From the NCBI RefSeq assembly GCF_000745215.1, contig NZ_JQNK01000009.1:124001-188000 (forward strand): a stretch of 64,000 nucleotides of DNA. Reading direction: 5' to 3'. The notes under the pieces are model-generated. The model searched no databases, was not told the DNA's origin, and worked only from the letters and a program-made list of their open reading frames with translations. This document shows positions 17,558-26,148 of this stretch, piece after piece; position 1 is the first letter of the stretch; every line of letters starts with the position of its first letter. The stretch comes from Methylosinus sp. PW1 (lineage in GTDB: Bacteria; Pseudomonadota; Alphaproteobacteria; Rhizobiales; Beijerinckiaceae). A program made the translations under genes and the position numbers.

Positions 17558-18493
17558 CAGGGCTCCGAATTCGGGTTAACGGCGGTTAACGGATTGCGCG
17601 CGGCGCGATTCCCTATCGGCGGAGTGATTCTGGAGCCGCCGTCATGAGCCTCGCCTTCGCCGTTTTCAAAGAGAAGTCGCGTCTGAAGGCGCTTCTCGAC
17701 CATTTCTCGATCATCGACGACCCCCGCGAGCCCTGGCGCGTCGCGCATCCATTGCGCGAGGTGTTGCTGCTCGTCGTCTGCGCCTCCATGGCCGATTGCG
17801 ATCATTTCGACGCCATCGCCGCCTGGGGCAAGAAGAACATCGGCTTCCTGCGCCGCTATTTGCCCTATGAGCACGGCGCGCCGGGCGGGGCGCTGGCTCA
17901 CCCTGCTCATGAACCGCGTCGATCCGGCGCTGTTCTCGGCCGCCTTCACCGCCTTTGTGCGCGAGACCTGGCCGGAGCGACCCGAGCTCATCGCCATAGA
18001 CGGGAAGACCTCGCGCCGCAGCCATGATCGCGCCGACGACAAGGCCCCGCTGCATCTCGTCTCCGCCTTCGCCACCGCCAGCCGTCTCGTGCTCGGCCAG
18101 GAGGCGGTGGAAGGCAAGAGCAACGAGCTGTCCGCCATTCCCGTCCTGCTCGATCGCCTGTCGGACGACGGCGGGCTGAAAGGCGCGCTCGTCTCCATCG
18201 ACGCCATCGCCGCCAACGCCAAGATCGCGCAGGCGATCGTGGACAAGGGCGCCGATTATCTGCTCGCGGTCAAAGCCAATCAGCCGATGCGCAAGGGCCA
18301 CGGCGCGCGGAACATGGCCGTCGTCAGGCATTTCGCGGTGAATCTCATTCGCATCGCCCCCGAGCCCGAGCGCCCGCCGCCGATGAAGCCACAACGAAAG
18401 GCGACCAAGCCCAGACACACGAGCATCAGCCTCCGCAGAAAAATCGCCGGATGGAGGGCGGCTTCAGCCCGTTCACCCGGATTCGGAGCCCTG
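17558..18493 (+). mobile_element. Decayed ISAs1-family insertion sequence, internally deleted
   Basis: Imperfect terminal inverted repeats bound the element: CAGGGCTCCGAATTCGGGTT at 17558 and the complementary CCCGGATTCGGAGCCCTG ending at 18493, differing at about three of 26 positions. Inside is a frameshifted ISAs1 transposase with a large internal deletion. At about 0.94 kb it is shorter than a typical ISAs1 element. I see no clear target duplication, so it is probably old. Confidence 0.8.
17644..18471 (+). pseudogene. ISAs1-family transposase, frameshifted and internally deleted
   Basis: The N-terminus (MSLAFAVFKEKSRLKALLDHF, then PREPWRVAHPLREVLLLVVCASMADCDHFDAIAAWG) is in one frame; near 17890 the reading moves to another frame, continuing GRWLTLLMNRVDPALFSAAFTAF and AIDGKTSRRSHDR (first catalytic Asp of the DDE set) and IDAIAANAKIAQAIVDKGADYLLAVKANQP. 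At about 18288 this runs straight into RKGHGARNMAVVRHFAVNLIR, which normally lies more than 100 residues further on, so the central catalytic part is missing. The element cannot encode a working transposase. Confidence 0.85.
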
Positions 18494-18579
18494 AGCGCCT
18501 CCGCGCCGCCTCCCCGAATGGCGAAGCCCGCCCTCCTCCGCTATCATCGCGAAATATTGCGAGCGGTTTCGGAGGCGAA

Positions 18580-19236
18580 ATGGACATCAAAGGGATGCAG
18601 GAGGCGCTCGCGGCGCTGAAAAGCCTGATCGCGACTGTCGGCCTCGTTCTGGCGATCGGCTTCGCCATCGTCAACGCCAATGCGATCGGCGACGGCCTCG
18701 CGGCTCTCGCGGATCGCTTCGGCGGGCTGCGCGGAGCGGAGATCGCCGGCGTCAAGCTGGATTTCGGCGAGGCGACGATCGAGCAGCGCGTGCCGCCCAT
18801 GCTCTTCGAGCGGCTCGACGCCAAGGACCGTCGGCGCGTCGCCCGCGATTTGAACGCGCTGGAGCCACGCATGGCGCTGCGGCTGCTGCAGGTCGGCCTG
18901 CTGGCCAATCTCTGCGAGTTCGACAAGCCGACGACCTCCATGATCGACGATTTCAGCACCGATCATCATCTGCAGGATCGCGGTCTCGCGTCTCTCGTCG
19001 AGAATCCGCAGATCAAGGCGAGAGTGATCGCCCAGCAGGCGAAGGCGGGTAAGAAATCCGACATAGGCGAGCCGCGCGCCTGCTACGACATCACGCTGAC
19101 GGATCATGGCTGGGACGTGCGGACCGCGCTGGTGCATGTGGTGAGCGCCGGCTTCGGCTCGGCGCCGATCGTCCGCGAGCCGGCGCCCGAGCCGAATGTC
19201 GCCCAGGAGCAGCGCAGCCTCTCCAAAAAGCGCTGA
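18580..19236 (+). CDS. Hypothetical protein with one N-terminal membrane helix
   Basis: A 218-residue protein, family not recognised. An N-terminal hydrophobic helix (about 10-30, LIATVGLVLAIGFAIVNANAI) is followed by a soluble part with FGGLRGAEIAGVKLDFGEATIEQRVPP, a charged helical region DAKDRRRVARDLNAL, and a C-terminal domain ending in a Lys-rich tail. ATG 18580 has GGAGGCG 4-10 nt upstream and gives the membrane helix at the N-terminus; the in-frame extension to 18451 runs through the IS end. It begins 87 bp after the right IS end, so its original promoter may have been displaced. Confidence 0.65.
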   Translation: MDIKGMQEALAALKSLIATVGLVLAIGFAIVNANAIGDGLAALADRFGGLRGAEIAGVKLDFGEATIEQRVPPMLFERLDAKDRRRVARDLNALEPRMALRLLQVGLLANLCEFDKPTTSMIDDFSTDHHLQDRGLASLVENPQIKARVIAQQAKAGKKSDIGEPRACYDITLTDHGWDVRTALVHVVSAGFGSAPIVREPAPEPNVAQEQRSLSKKR

Positions 19237-19333
19237 CACGCCCGAGTTTAAGGAAACGCCTTAAGTATTGATCAGGGTCCCCTCGCTACTCTGCCTTCCG
19301 TAGCCGGCGGTGTGTCGCCGGCATTAAGGGACC

Positions 19334-19894
19334 ATGTCGATGTCCAGCTCCATCCTCCGCACCGCCATTGGCGGGGCGTTCATCACGCTCGTCGCATCTC
19401 AGTCGCTCGTTCATATTCTCACCCAGGTGCAGGCCAAGACCTCGCCCTACCGCCAGCAGGCCGATTACGCCGCTCCGATGCGGGCCTTCGCGCCTGTCGC
19501 GCCGGCGGCGCCGCTCGCAGCGCCCGGCGAAGCGACCATCGCCGCCGATCGGCTCGGCCAATATTCCGCCAATGTCGAGATCGAGGGCCAGCGCATCCGC
19601 ATGCTGGTGGACACGGGCGCGAGCACGGTCGTGCTGTCCTATGAGGACGCCGCCGCGATCGGCTATTTGCCGGCGCCCGCCGATTTCAAATATCCCGCCC
19701 AGACCGCCAATGGCGTCACCCGCATGGCGCGCGTGAAGCTGCGCGAGGCGCGTCTCGGCCAGGTGGCGCTGCGCGACGTCGACGCCTATGTCGCCGAGCG
19801 CAATGCTCTGGGAGCGAGCCTGCTGGGCATGACCTTTCTGTCGCGTCTGTCCCGTATCGAGGCGGGAAACGGAAAGCTGGTTCTGCGTCAGTAG
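19334..19894 (+). CDS. Retropepsin-like aspartic protease, TIGR02281 type
   Basis: A 186-residue membrane-anchored clan AA aspartic protease. One N-terminal helix (about 8-30) is followed by an Ala/Pro linker and a single-lobed aspartyl protease domain: GQYSANVEIEGQRIRMLVDTGASTVVLS contains the catalytic DTGAS, and LGASLLGMTFLSRLSRIE is the family's C-terminal 'lLGmdfL' strand. Members of this group are usually periplasmic and act as dimers. Substrate unknown. It may start at 19334 (MSMSSS) or at the second Met. Confidence 0.88.
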   Translation: MSMSSSILRTAIGGAFITLVASQSLVHILTQVQAKTSPYRQQADYAAPMRAFAPVAPAAPLAAPGEATIAADRLGQYSANVEIEGQRIRMLVDTGASTVVLSYEDAAAIGYLPAPADFKYPAQTANGVTRMARVKLREARLGQVALRDVDAYVAERNALGASLLGMTFLSRLSRIEAGNGKLVLRQ

Positions 19895-19960
19895 GCGTCT
19901 GGCCACGTCCGCAGGCTCGGCCCTCTCGCGCGGGAGCGGGAAACATGCGATTGTCGGCGC

Positions 19961-20347
19961 ATGTCGCTCCCCCGCCAGCTCTCCGTCTTCGCCCTGGTGG
20001 GCGTCATCGCGACAGCGCTCCATTATGCGGTGCTCGTCGGCCTCGTCGAGTTCGCCGCCTGGACGCCCGTGCCCGGCGCGCTCGCCGGCTATCTCTCCGG
20101 CGGAGTCGTCTCCTATATCCTCAACCGCCGACACACTTTCGAGAGCGTGCGGCCGCATGAGGAGACGACATGGCGCTTCGCCCTCGTCGCCTTCGTCGGC
20201 TTCTGCCTCACCTTTGGCTTCATGCGCCTCTTCGTGGAGAGCATGGGCGCGCCCTATCTGCCGGCGCAGATCGTCACCACGGGAATCGTCTTCTTCTGGT
20301 CCTTTCTCGGCAATCGCCTGTGGACCTTCCGCGCCGGGCCGGCCTGA
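19961..20347 (+). CDS. GtrA family membrane protein
   Basis: A 128-residue four-helix membrane protein of the GtrA family (PF04138), proposed to flip or carry polyprenyl-phosphate-linked sugars for surface polysaccharide glucosylation. Seen: FALVGVIATALHYAVLVGLVEF, the conserved GYLSGGVVSYILNRRHTFES, and FFWSFLGNRLWTFR at the end. The family's partner glycosyltransferase is not adjacent; the fragment just downstream may be the remnant of a neighbour. Confidence 0.9.
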   Translation: MSLPRQLSVFALVGVIATALHYAVLVGLVEFAAWTPVPGALAGYLSGGVVSYILNRRHTFESVRPHEETTWRFALVAFVGFCLTFGFMRLFVESMGAPYLPAQIVTTGIVFFWSFLGNRLWTFRAGPA

Positions 20348-20371
20348 GCGACCCGCCCGGCGCCGTTCTCG

Positions 20372-20629
20372 TCAGGCCGCCTCACGGCGCTCCGCGTCCA
20401 TGGCGCAGGCGCCGCGGCGCGACAGCGGCGGCGTCCAGCCGCGCAGCTGATCGCAATTATAAGCGACGATCAGCATGATCTGCGCGCCGTTCAATTGCGA
20501 GAAGAGCGACCGCGGCAGCGCGAGACCCTCGCCCTGCGTCCAGCGCCAAGGGCGATGATCGCCCGCCTCCTCTGGATGGAAGGATTCGGCGAGCTGCGGA
20601 TGATCGAGCGAAATTCGCGGGAATTGTAT
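20372..20629 (-). pseudogene. C-terminal gene remnant, truncated by an AT-rich segment
   Basis: On the minus strand an open frame of about 85 codons ends at 20372 with good coding composition: LDHPQLAESFHPEEAGDHRPWRWTQGE and LIVAYNCDQLRGW. It has no plausible start; upstream it runs within a few codons into a TAA and the sequence switches to AT-rich DNA at about 20625. The look (HPxE...WRWTxG) recalls the end of a larger sugar- or Hint-type protein but I cannot name it. Best read as the surviving 3' end of a lost gene. Confidence 0.4.
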
Positions 20630-20847
20630 AATTTACTGCATAAGCGCAAATTTTGATCACTATGCCAACAACACTACACAAAACGGCTGCAAACTCGAAG
20701 CATTTTTGAGTTTTATCTCGACCGTAACCTCGAATTAAATGCGACAATCGAAATATAGCTTCATTTCAATCTTTTCATAAACCGCAAGTTGCAATCGATC
20801 AATCCGTTGCAGCTCTTACGTCGCCTCCGCCGCGCCGTGGCCCCTCC
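20610..20847. other. AT-rich intergenic segment
   Basis: About 200 bp of clearly AT-rich sequence (runs such as TTGTATAATTTACTGC and AAATATAGCTTCATTTC) in a strongly GC-rich window. I see no gene, terminal repeats or RNA. It abuts the truncated remnant and probably marks an old insertion/deletion junction. Confidence 0.5.
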
Positions 20848-21669
20848 TCATCCGCCAATGTTCTGAATGCGGCCCCATGTGCTCTTGGTGCCCCATATGC
20901 CCTGGCGCAGCGCCTCCAATTGCACGATTTGCGAGTGGTCGACGAAGAGATTGACCTCATTGCCGTAATTCTTGACGTACCATTCGAAGACCGGCGGATC
21001 GGCGGCCTCGAACATCACTTTCTCGAGCCCGAGGCTGTCGATCACGCGCGCGGCGACATCGGTGCGCCAGCGCGTCACATTCTCGGTGATCCCTTCGCTC
21101 TCGATCATGATGATGTCGGCGCCGGCGTCGAGCGCGCGCTCGGCCTGCGCGATGAGCCAGGAAACATCGCGCGTTCCCTCCGCCTCCAATTCCGCCGCCG
21201 CCGTATCGCCGCCGGCGCCGAATTGAATGCCGACCTCGGGCTTGGCCTTCAGTCCCGCCTTCTTCACCATACGCACCAGCCGCAGCAGGCTGTCGGTCGG
21301 CAGGCTGACGAAGCCCGCCGATATTTCCACCACATCGAAGCCGAGCGATTTCACTTCCTCGATATAGCGGCCGATGGCGTCGGGACCGAAGCGCATCACA
21401 TTCTCGAGCCAGCCGCCGGTCGAGATATAGGCGCCATGGTCATGCGCAGTCTTGTTGAAGCTCCGCACCGCCTCGGGCGGCATCAGCGCAAAGGAGCCGC
21501 CGGCATATTTCACGCCGTCGATCCATGCGCCCATGGTCTCGAAGAGATCGGCGAGATGGCGTTTTCCGTAGGCGCTGTAATAAGGCCCACGAATTTCGGT
21601 GAGCCCGCGCTGGCGCGGCTTGGCCGTGCGCGCGGCGCGGGGAATGAAGGAGAATGTGGTCTCGGCCAT
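20848..21669 (-). CDS. Phosphosulfolactate synthase (ComA)/HSA32-like TIM-barrel protein
   Basis: A 273-residue protein of the ComA family. ComA adds sulfite to phosphoenolpyruvate to give (R)-phospho-3-sulfolactate (coenzyme M route); plant HSA32 and several bacterial members have unproven chemistry. Visible motifs: TEIRGPYYSAYGKRHLADLFE, IDGVKYAGGSFALMP, DAIGRYIEEVKSLGFDVVEISAGFVSLP, KAKPEVGIQFG, and IMIESEGITENV. ATG 21669 was chosen because family similarity starts there. The next gene upstream on the same strand is MmgE/PrpD. No other coenzyme M genes are present, so the reaction is uncertain. Confidence 0.82.
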   Translation of the reverse strand: MAETTFSFIPRAARTAKPRQRGLTEIRGPYYSAYGKRHLADLFETMGAWIDGVKYAGGSFALMPPEAVRSFNKTAHDHGAYISTGGWLENVMRFGPDAIGRYIEEVKSLGFDVVEISAGFVSLPTDSLLRLVRMVKKAGLKAKPEVGIQFGAGGDTAAAELEAEGTRDVSWLIAQAERALDAGADIIMIESEGITENVTRWRTDVAARVIDSLGLEKVMFEAADPPVFEWYVKNYGNEVNLFVDHSQIVQLEALRQGIWGTKSTWGRIQNIGG

Positions 21670-21703
21670 GGCGTTCACCTCGCGTGCTCGAGTGCGAGTC
21701 CCT

Positions 21704-21726
21704 GGACCGCGAGCCTTCAGGCTCGC
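21704..21726. repeat. Single arm of the REP-like element
   Basis: This 23-bp stretch (begins GGACCGCGAGCC) is identical to the arm at 1131-1153. Here only one arm is present. It overlaps the last codons of the MmgE/PrpD gene, which stops at 21717. Confidence 0.85.
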
Positions 21727-23111
21727 ATTCGTCGTTCTCCCTGCGTCGATCCACCGATGCGTCCGAGCAGTCCCGTCAGTTCCGCGACGCGCCGCCGCTC
21801 GAGCGTTTCGATCACATTGGCGATGGCGTCGCGCTCGATCTCGCTCGTCTTCTCGCGCGTGACGCGATCGAATTTGCGCCGCGCCGCCTCCCAATCGAAG
21901 GGATCGGTATAGAAGCCGTGATAATCGTCGCGCGCGCAGGCGAGCAGACGGCCATCCTCGAGCTCGATCGCGAGCCGCGCCGGCAGAAATTTCGGAAACA
22001 GAGCGGTCAGCTCCGGCGAAGGGTCGATCGTCACCTTGCGTAGCAGCGTCTGCGCATCATCAGCGAGAATGCGCTGCGGCGCATATTGTTCCGGCTGCAC
22101 CTCGCCGTCGATGAGCGCGACGGCGAGCATATAGGGAAGGCTGTGATCGGCCTCCTCCTTATTGCGCACCAGGCGCTTGTCGCCCTCCTCGCCGCCGCCG
22201 ATGATCTGAAAGGCCACGGCGAAAGTCTCGAGCCGCGCCTCGCGCACGGCCGCCGCGGAAAACCCCGGCCGCGCGCGAATGTCGAGCGCCGCGTCGATCG
22301 CCGATTGCGAATGAATCTCGGCATTGTGCTTCTTGAGAATCGTGCGCTTGACGCTCTCCAAATCCTCGCGCGACCAGTCGATCTCGAAATGTCCGGCGAT
22401 CGTCTCCTCAAAGCCCTTATTGCCTTCGAAGACTTGCCGCGGCCCGGTGATCCCATGCGCGGCGAGCAGCGCCGCATGCGTCGCCGCCATTGCGGTATTG
22501 GGATAGGCCAGCCCCTTCCAATTCGAGAGCGCGCCGGTGCGCGTCACGCGCAAGGCGTTGTTCGCCGTGCCGCTGATGGCGATGGCGTTGGCGATCTGTT
22601 CGGGCGAGAGACGCAGCGCCTTGGCGACGCCGGCGGCGGCCGCATAGGCGCCCTGCACCGTATGGTCGAAGCCGCGCGCCCGCACTGGCGCGACATCGCT
22701 CAATCGCGTCTGCACTTGATAGGCGACGGCGAGCGCCGCTAAAAATTCCGCGCCGCTGGCGTCGCGCATTTCCGCCGCCGCGAGAACGGCGCCGAGATTG
22801 TCGGAAGGATGGCACGTCTCCCCCGGCGCGAGATAGCTGTCCATGAAATCGAGATAGCGCGACAGCGCGCCATTGTAGAAGGCGGCGCGATCGGGCGCGG
22901 TCTTCCCTCCGCCGATGAGCGTCGAAATCGGCGCGCCGCCGAGCGCAAAAGTCATCTCGCGGATCGCCTCTATCGGCGCCGCGCCGAGCGCGCCCAAGGC
23001 GACGCCGATCGTGTCGAGAACGCGGATTTTCAATTGGCCGAGCGCGGCCTCGCTCATCTCCTCGAGCCGCGCCCGATCGACGAATTCCGCGAGCGTCTGA
23101 ACCTCGGTCAT
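21717..23111 (-). CDS. MmgE/PrpD family protein
   Basis: A 464-residue member of the family that includes 2-methylcitrate dehydratase and cis-aconitate decarboxylase. Seen: LKIRVLDTIGVALGALGA, a PSDNLGAVLAAAEM segment, FDHTVQGAYAAAAGVAKALRLSPEQIANAIAISGTA, GLAYPNTAMAATHAALLAAHGITGP, and KKHNAEIHSQSAIDAAL. No prpB/prpC partners are adjacent, so methylcitrate metabolism is not supported by context; the adjacent ComA-like gene suggests an organic-acid pathway instead (inference). A repeat arm overlaps the 3' end. Confidence 0.85.
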   Translation of the reverse strand: MTEVQTLAEFVDRARLEEMSEAALGQLKIRVLDTIGVALGALGAAPIEAIREMTFALGGAPISTLIGGGKTAPDRAAFYNGALSRYLDFMDSYLAPGETCHPSDNLGAVLAAAEMRDASGAEFLAALAVAYQVQTRLSDVAPVRARGFDHTVQGAYAAAAGVAKALRLSPEQIANAIAISGTANNALRVTRTGALSNWKGLAYPNTAMAATHAALLAAHGITGPRQVFEGNKGFEETIAGHFEIDWSREDLESVKRTILKKHNAEIHSQSAIDAALDIRARPGFSAAAVREARLETFAVAFQIIGGGEEGDKRLVRNKEEADHSLPYMLAVALIDGEVQPEQYAPQRILADDAQTLLRKVTIDPSPELTALFPKFLPARLAIELEDGRLLACARDDYHGFYTDPFDWEAARRKFDRVTREKTSEIERDAIANVIETLERRRVAELTGLLGRIGGSTQGERRMRA

Positions 23112-23175
23112 TGGCGAGATTCCTTGCAGGCTGGTACATCTGGCGCGCCGGCCGGCGGCATCAAGCCGTCTTCGC

Positions 23176-25662
23176 TCACGTCCCTCGCGGCTTCGCCCGC
23201 GTCGTCGGCGCGGCGCCGGCGGGATCGTCGGGCCATGGATGGCGCGGATAGCGGCCCTTCATCTCGCGCTTCACCTCGCTCCAGGAGCCGGCCCAGAATC
23301 CCGGCAGATCGCGCGTCGTCTGAATGGGCCGATGCGCCGGCGACAAGAGCTCCAGCGTCAAGGGAACGCGGCCCTTGGCGAGCGTCGGATGCGTGGAGAG
23401 ACCGAACAGCTCCTGCACGCGCACAGATAAGAGCGGCCCATTGGCGGCGGCGTAATCGAGCGCATGGCGAGAGCCGGCGGGCGTCTCGAAAAAGGCGGGC
23501 GCCTCCTGATCGAGCCGCCGCGTCAGCTCATAGGGAAGCAGCGCCGAAAGCGCGGCGCCGAGATCGTCGGCCGTTATGGCGACGACGCTGGCGCGGCCGA
23601 GGATGAAAGGCGCGAGCCAATCTTCGACGTTCTGCGCGAGGCCTTCGTCGCTGACGTCCGGCCAATCGTCGCCCTCGGCGCGGCGCAGAAAGGCGATGCG
23701 GTCGCGCAATTGCTCCTGCGCCTTGCTCCAAGGCAGACGCGCGACGCCGAGCCCGGCGACGCCGCGCGCGAGAATGCGCGCATTCTCCTCGCTGGCCTCG
23801 ACCGAGAGATTCTGCTCGGCGAGACGGATCGCGCCGAGCCTGCGAAACCGTCGTCGCCGCAAGCTCGCGCTCGGCGCGTCGAAAATCGTTTCGTCGCGCG
23901 TCTCGATGCGATCGGCGGCGATGCGCTCCACCTCTTCGGCCGAGAGCGCGCAAGCGGCGAGAATGCGCGCCTGCGCGGCGCGGCCGGTGATTTCTGCAAT
24001 GGCGAGGAAAGACGCCTTAGCGAGAACGTCATGCGGCGGCGTGGCGGCGGCGCGGCCATTGGCCATCAGAAACTCGCCGCCCGCGCCGCGCGCCTTGGCG
24101 ATGCGATCGGGATAGGCCATGGAAATGAGCGCGCCATCGGAGAGATCGGCTTCCGCCTCGCGCCGGACGGCGGCTTTCGCTTGGCTCGCCCAGCTCGCCG
24201 AAAGCCGCTGCGCGTCGCGAGCGCGGCGCGAGCCGTCGGAGCGGAAACGATCGAGGCGATCGGAGAGATCGCTGGACGTTCCCCCGAGTCCGCGCTCGGA
24301 GAGCAGCAGAGCGAGATCGGCGGCGCGTTCGGCCTCGCCATGGCGGGCGGCTTCCAAGATCATGCGCGCGAGGCGCGGCGCCAGCGGCAGCGAGCGGATC
24401 GCGCGGCCGGTCGCGGTGAGCGCGCCTGTTTCATCGAGAGCGCCGAGCGCGCGCAGCAGAGCGACGGCCTCCTTCCAGGCCGGCGCCGGCGGCGGATCGA
24501 GCCAGGCGAGCTTATTCGGATCGTCGAGCCCCCAGGAGCGCAGATCGAGGGCGAGGCCGGAGAGATCGGCGGCGAGGATTTCCGGCGCGGCGAAAGCCGG
24601 CAGCGAGACGGTCGCGGCCTCGTCCCACAGGCGATAGCAGACGCCCGCCTCCGTGCGCCCCGCCCTGCCCCGTCGCTGATCGACGCTGGCGCGCGCGGCG
24701 CGCACGGTCTCGAGCCGCGTGAGGCCGAGATCGGGCTCGAAGACGGCGACACGCGAGAGACCGCTGTCGATGACGACGCGGACGCCTTCAATGGTCAGCG
24801 AGGTCTCGGCGATGGACGTGGCGAGCGTCACCTTGCGGCGCCCAGGCGCGGCGGGCGCGACGGCGAGGTCCTGCTCCTTGCGATCCATCGCGCCGAACAG
24901 CGGCGCGATATCGACATCCGCAGGAAGGCGCCGCTCGCCGAGAAAATTGGCGACGCGCTGAATCTCTCCCTGCCCCGGCAGGAAGACCAGGATCGAGCCC
25001 CTCTCCTCCGCCAGCGCGCGCGTCACCGCGCGGATGACGGCCTCTTCCAGGCGCTCATTGGAGTCGCGCCCGAGATAGCGCGTCTCCACAGGAAAGGCGC
25101 GGCCCTCGCTCTCGACGATTTCCGCGCCGCCCATGAGGCCGGCGACGCGCGCGCCATCGAGCGTCGCCGACATTGCGACGAGGCGCAGATCGTCGCGCAG
25201 CCCCGCTTGCGCGTCGAGCGCCAGAGCGAGGCCGACATCGGCGTCGAGCGAGCGCTCGTGAAACTCGTCGAAGAGCACGGCGACGACGCCCTCGAGCATG
25301 GGATCGTCGAGGATCATGCGCGCGAAAACGCCTTCGGTGACGACCTCGACGCGCGTCTTCGCGGAGATTTTCGACTCGAGCCGCATGCGCAGGCCGATCG
25401 TCTCGCCGACGGATTCGCGCAGGCTCGCGGCCATGCGCGCGGCGGCGGCGCGCGCGGCGAGACGGCGCGGCTCCAGCAGAATGATCTTGCCGCCCGTCGC
25501 CCAATCGGCGTCCAGCAGAGCGAGCGGAATGCGCGTCGTCTTGCCGGCGCCGGGCGGCGCCACGACGACGAGATTGCGCTTTTCGGCGAGCGCCGCCGTC
25601 ACGCGCGGCAGAACCTCGTCGATCGGCAGACGGTCGGCGAATGCGATCAAGGATGCGCCCAC
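23176..25662 (-). CDS. hrpB: ATP-dependent helicase HrpB
   Basis: DEAH/RHA-type helicase of 828 residues, usual for HrpB. Motifs in order: Walker A PPGAGKTTRIPLAL near residue 37, VVTEGVFARMI, the Walker B variant DEFHERSLD near 132, SAT motif AMSATLDG, LVFLPGQGEI, ATSIAETSLTIEGVRVVID and QRRGRAGRTEAGVCYRLW. The C-terminal HrpB domain includes LPYELTRRLDQEAP and KGRYPRHPWPDDP. Role in RNA metabolism; the precise function in alphaproteobacteria is unknown. Downstream neighbours on the same strand are the MmgE/PrpD and ComA-like genes. Confidence 0.95.
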   Translation of the reverse strand: MGASLIAFADRLPIDEVLPRVTAALAEKRNLVVVAPPGAGKTTRIPLALLDADWATGGKIILLEPRRLAARAAAARMAASLRESVGETIGLRMRLESKISAKTRVEVVTEGVFARMILDDPMLEGVVAVLFDEFHERSLDADVGLALALDAQAGLRDDLRLVAMSATLDGARVAGLMGGAEIVESEGRAFPVETRYLGRDSNERLEEAVIRAVTRALAEERGSILVFLPGQGEIQRVANFLGERRLPADVDIAPLFGAMDRKEQDLAVAPAAPGRRKVTLATSIAETSLTIEGVRVVIDSGLSRVAVFEPDLGLTRLETVRAARASVDQRRGRAGRTEAGVCYRLWDEAATVSLPAFAAPEILAADLSGLALDLRSWGLDDPNKLAWLDPPPAPAWKEAVALLRALGALDETGALTATGRAIRSLPLAPRLARMILEAARHGEAERAADLALLLSERGLGGTSSDLSDRLDRFRSDGSRRARDAQRLSASWASQAKAAVRREAEADLSDGALISMAYPDRIAKARGAGGEFLMANGRAAATPPHDVLAKASFLAIAEITGRAAQARILAACALSAEEVERIAADRIETRDETIFDAPSASLRRRRFRRLGAIRLAEQNLSVEASEENARILARGVAGLGVARLPWSKAQEQLRDRIAFLRRAEGDDWPDVSDEGLAQNVEDWLAPFILGRASVVAITADDLGAALSALLPYELTRRLDQEAPAFFETPAGSRHALDYAAANGPLLSVRVQELFGLSTHPTLAKGRVPLTLELLSPAHRPIQTTRDLPGFWAGSWSEVKREMKGRYPRHPWPDDPAGAAPTTRAKPRGT

Positions 25663-25683
25663 GCTCTCACGCGCGGGGCGCGC

Positions 25684-26076
25684 TCACTTCTGCTTGGCGA
25701 TGATCTTGTCCTTGATCTTCTCATAGACGCCTTTGGGGAGGATGTTCTTTTGATAGAGCTCGTCCTTGCCCTTATAGGGCCTCCCCTTGATGATCGCCAC
25801 GGAGCGCGCCTCGCCTATGCCGGGCAGCGCGTCCAGCTCTTCCTTGCTCGCGGAGTTTATGTCGAGAAGCTCCGCCGGCTTCGGCGCGGCCTCCTTGGCG
25901 GGCTGCTCCTTGGCGGGCGGCTCCTTGGGAGATTCCTGCGCCGGCGTCGCCGGCTGCTGCTTGGCGGGCGCGCTCTTGCCCGCCTTGGCGATGGAGGTCG
26001 CAGGCGCCTGCGCCAGCGCGGCGGCGGCGAAGACGGACAGGAAGGCGAGAAGGCAAAGGCGCAAAATATTCCGCAT
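25684..26076 (-). CDS. ComEA-like helix-hairpin-helix protein
   Basis: A 130-residue exported protein. Signal peptide (about 1-22, ending LAQAP), a Lys/Pro/Ala-rich linker with PAKEQPAKEAAPKP repeats (25-70), then a helix-hairpin-helix DNA-binding domain DINSASKEELDALPGIGEARSVAIIKGRPYKGKDEL. Similar proteins bind DNA during uptake; dprA elsewhere in the window is consistent with but does not prove competence. ATG 26076 places the signal peptide at the N-terminus. Lies 21 bp downstream of hrpB's start on the same strand (upstream in transcription). Confidence 0.88.
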   Translation of the reverse strand: MRNILRLCLLAFLSVFAAAALAQAPATSIAKAGKSAPAKQQPATPAQESPKEPPAKEQPAKEAAPKPAELLDINSASKEELDALPGIGEARSVAIIKGRPYKGKDELYQKNILPKGVYEKIKDKIIAKQK

Positions 26077-26148
26077 GACGAGGCCTCGCATAAGAACGCT
26101 GCGAGGGTAGCGTCTCGGCGAGGCGCGGTCGAGCGCCGGAGGCTGCGG

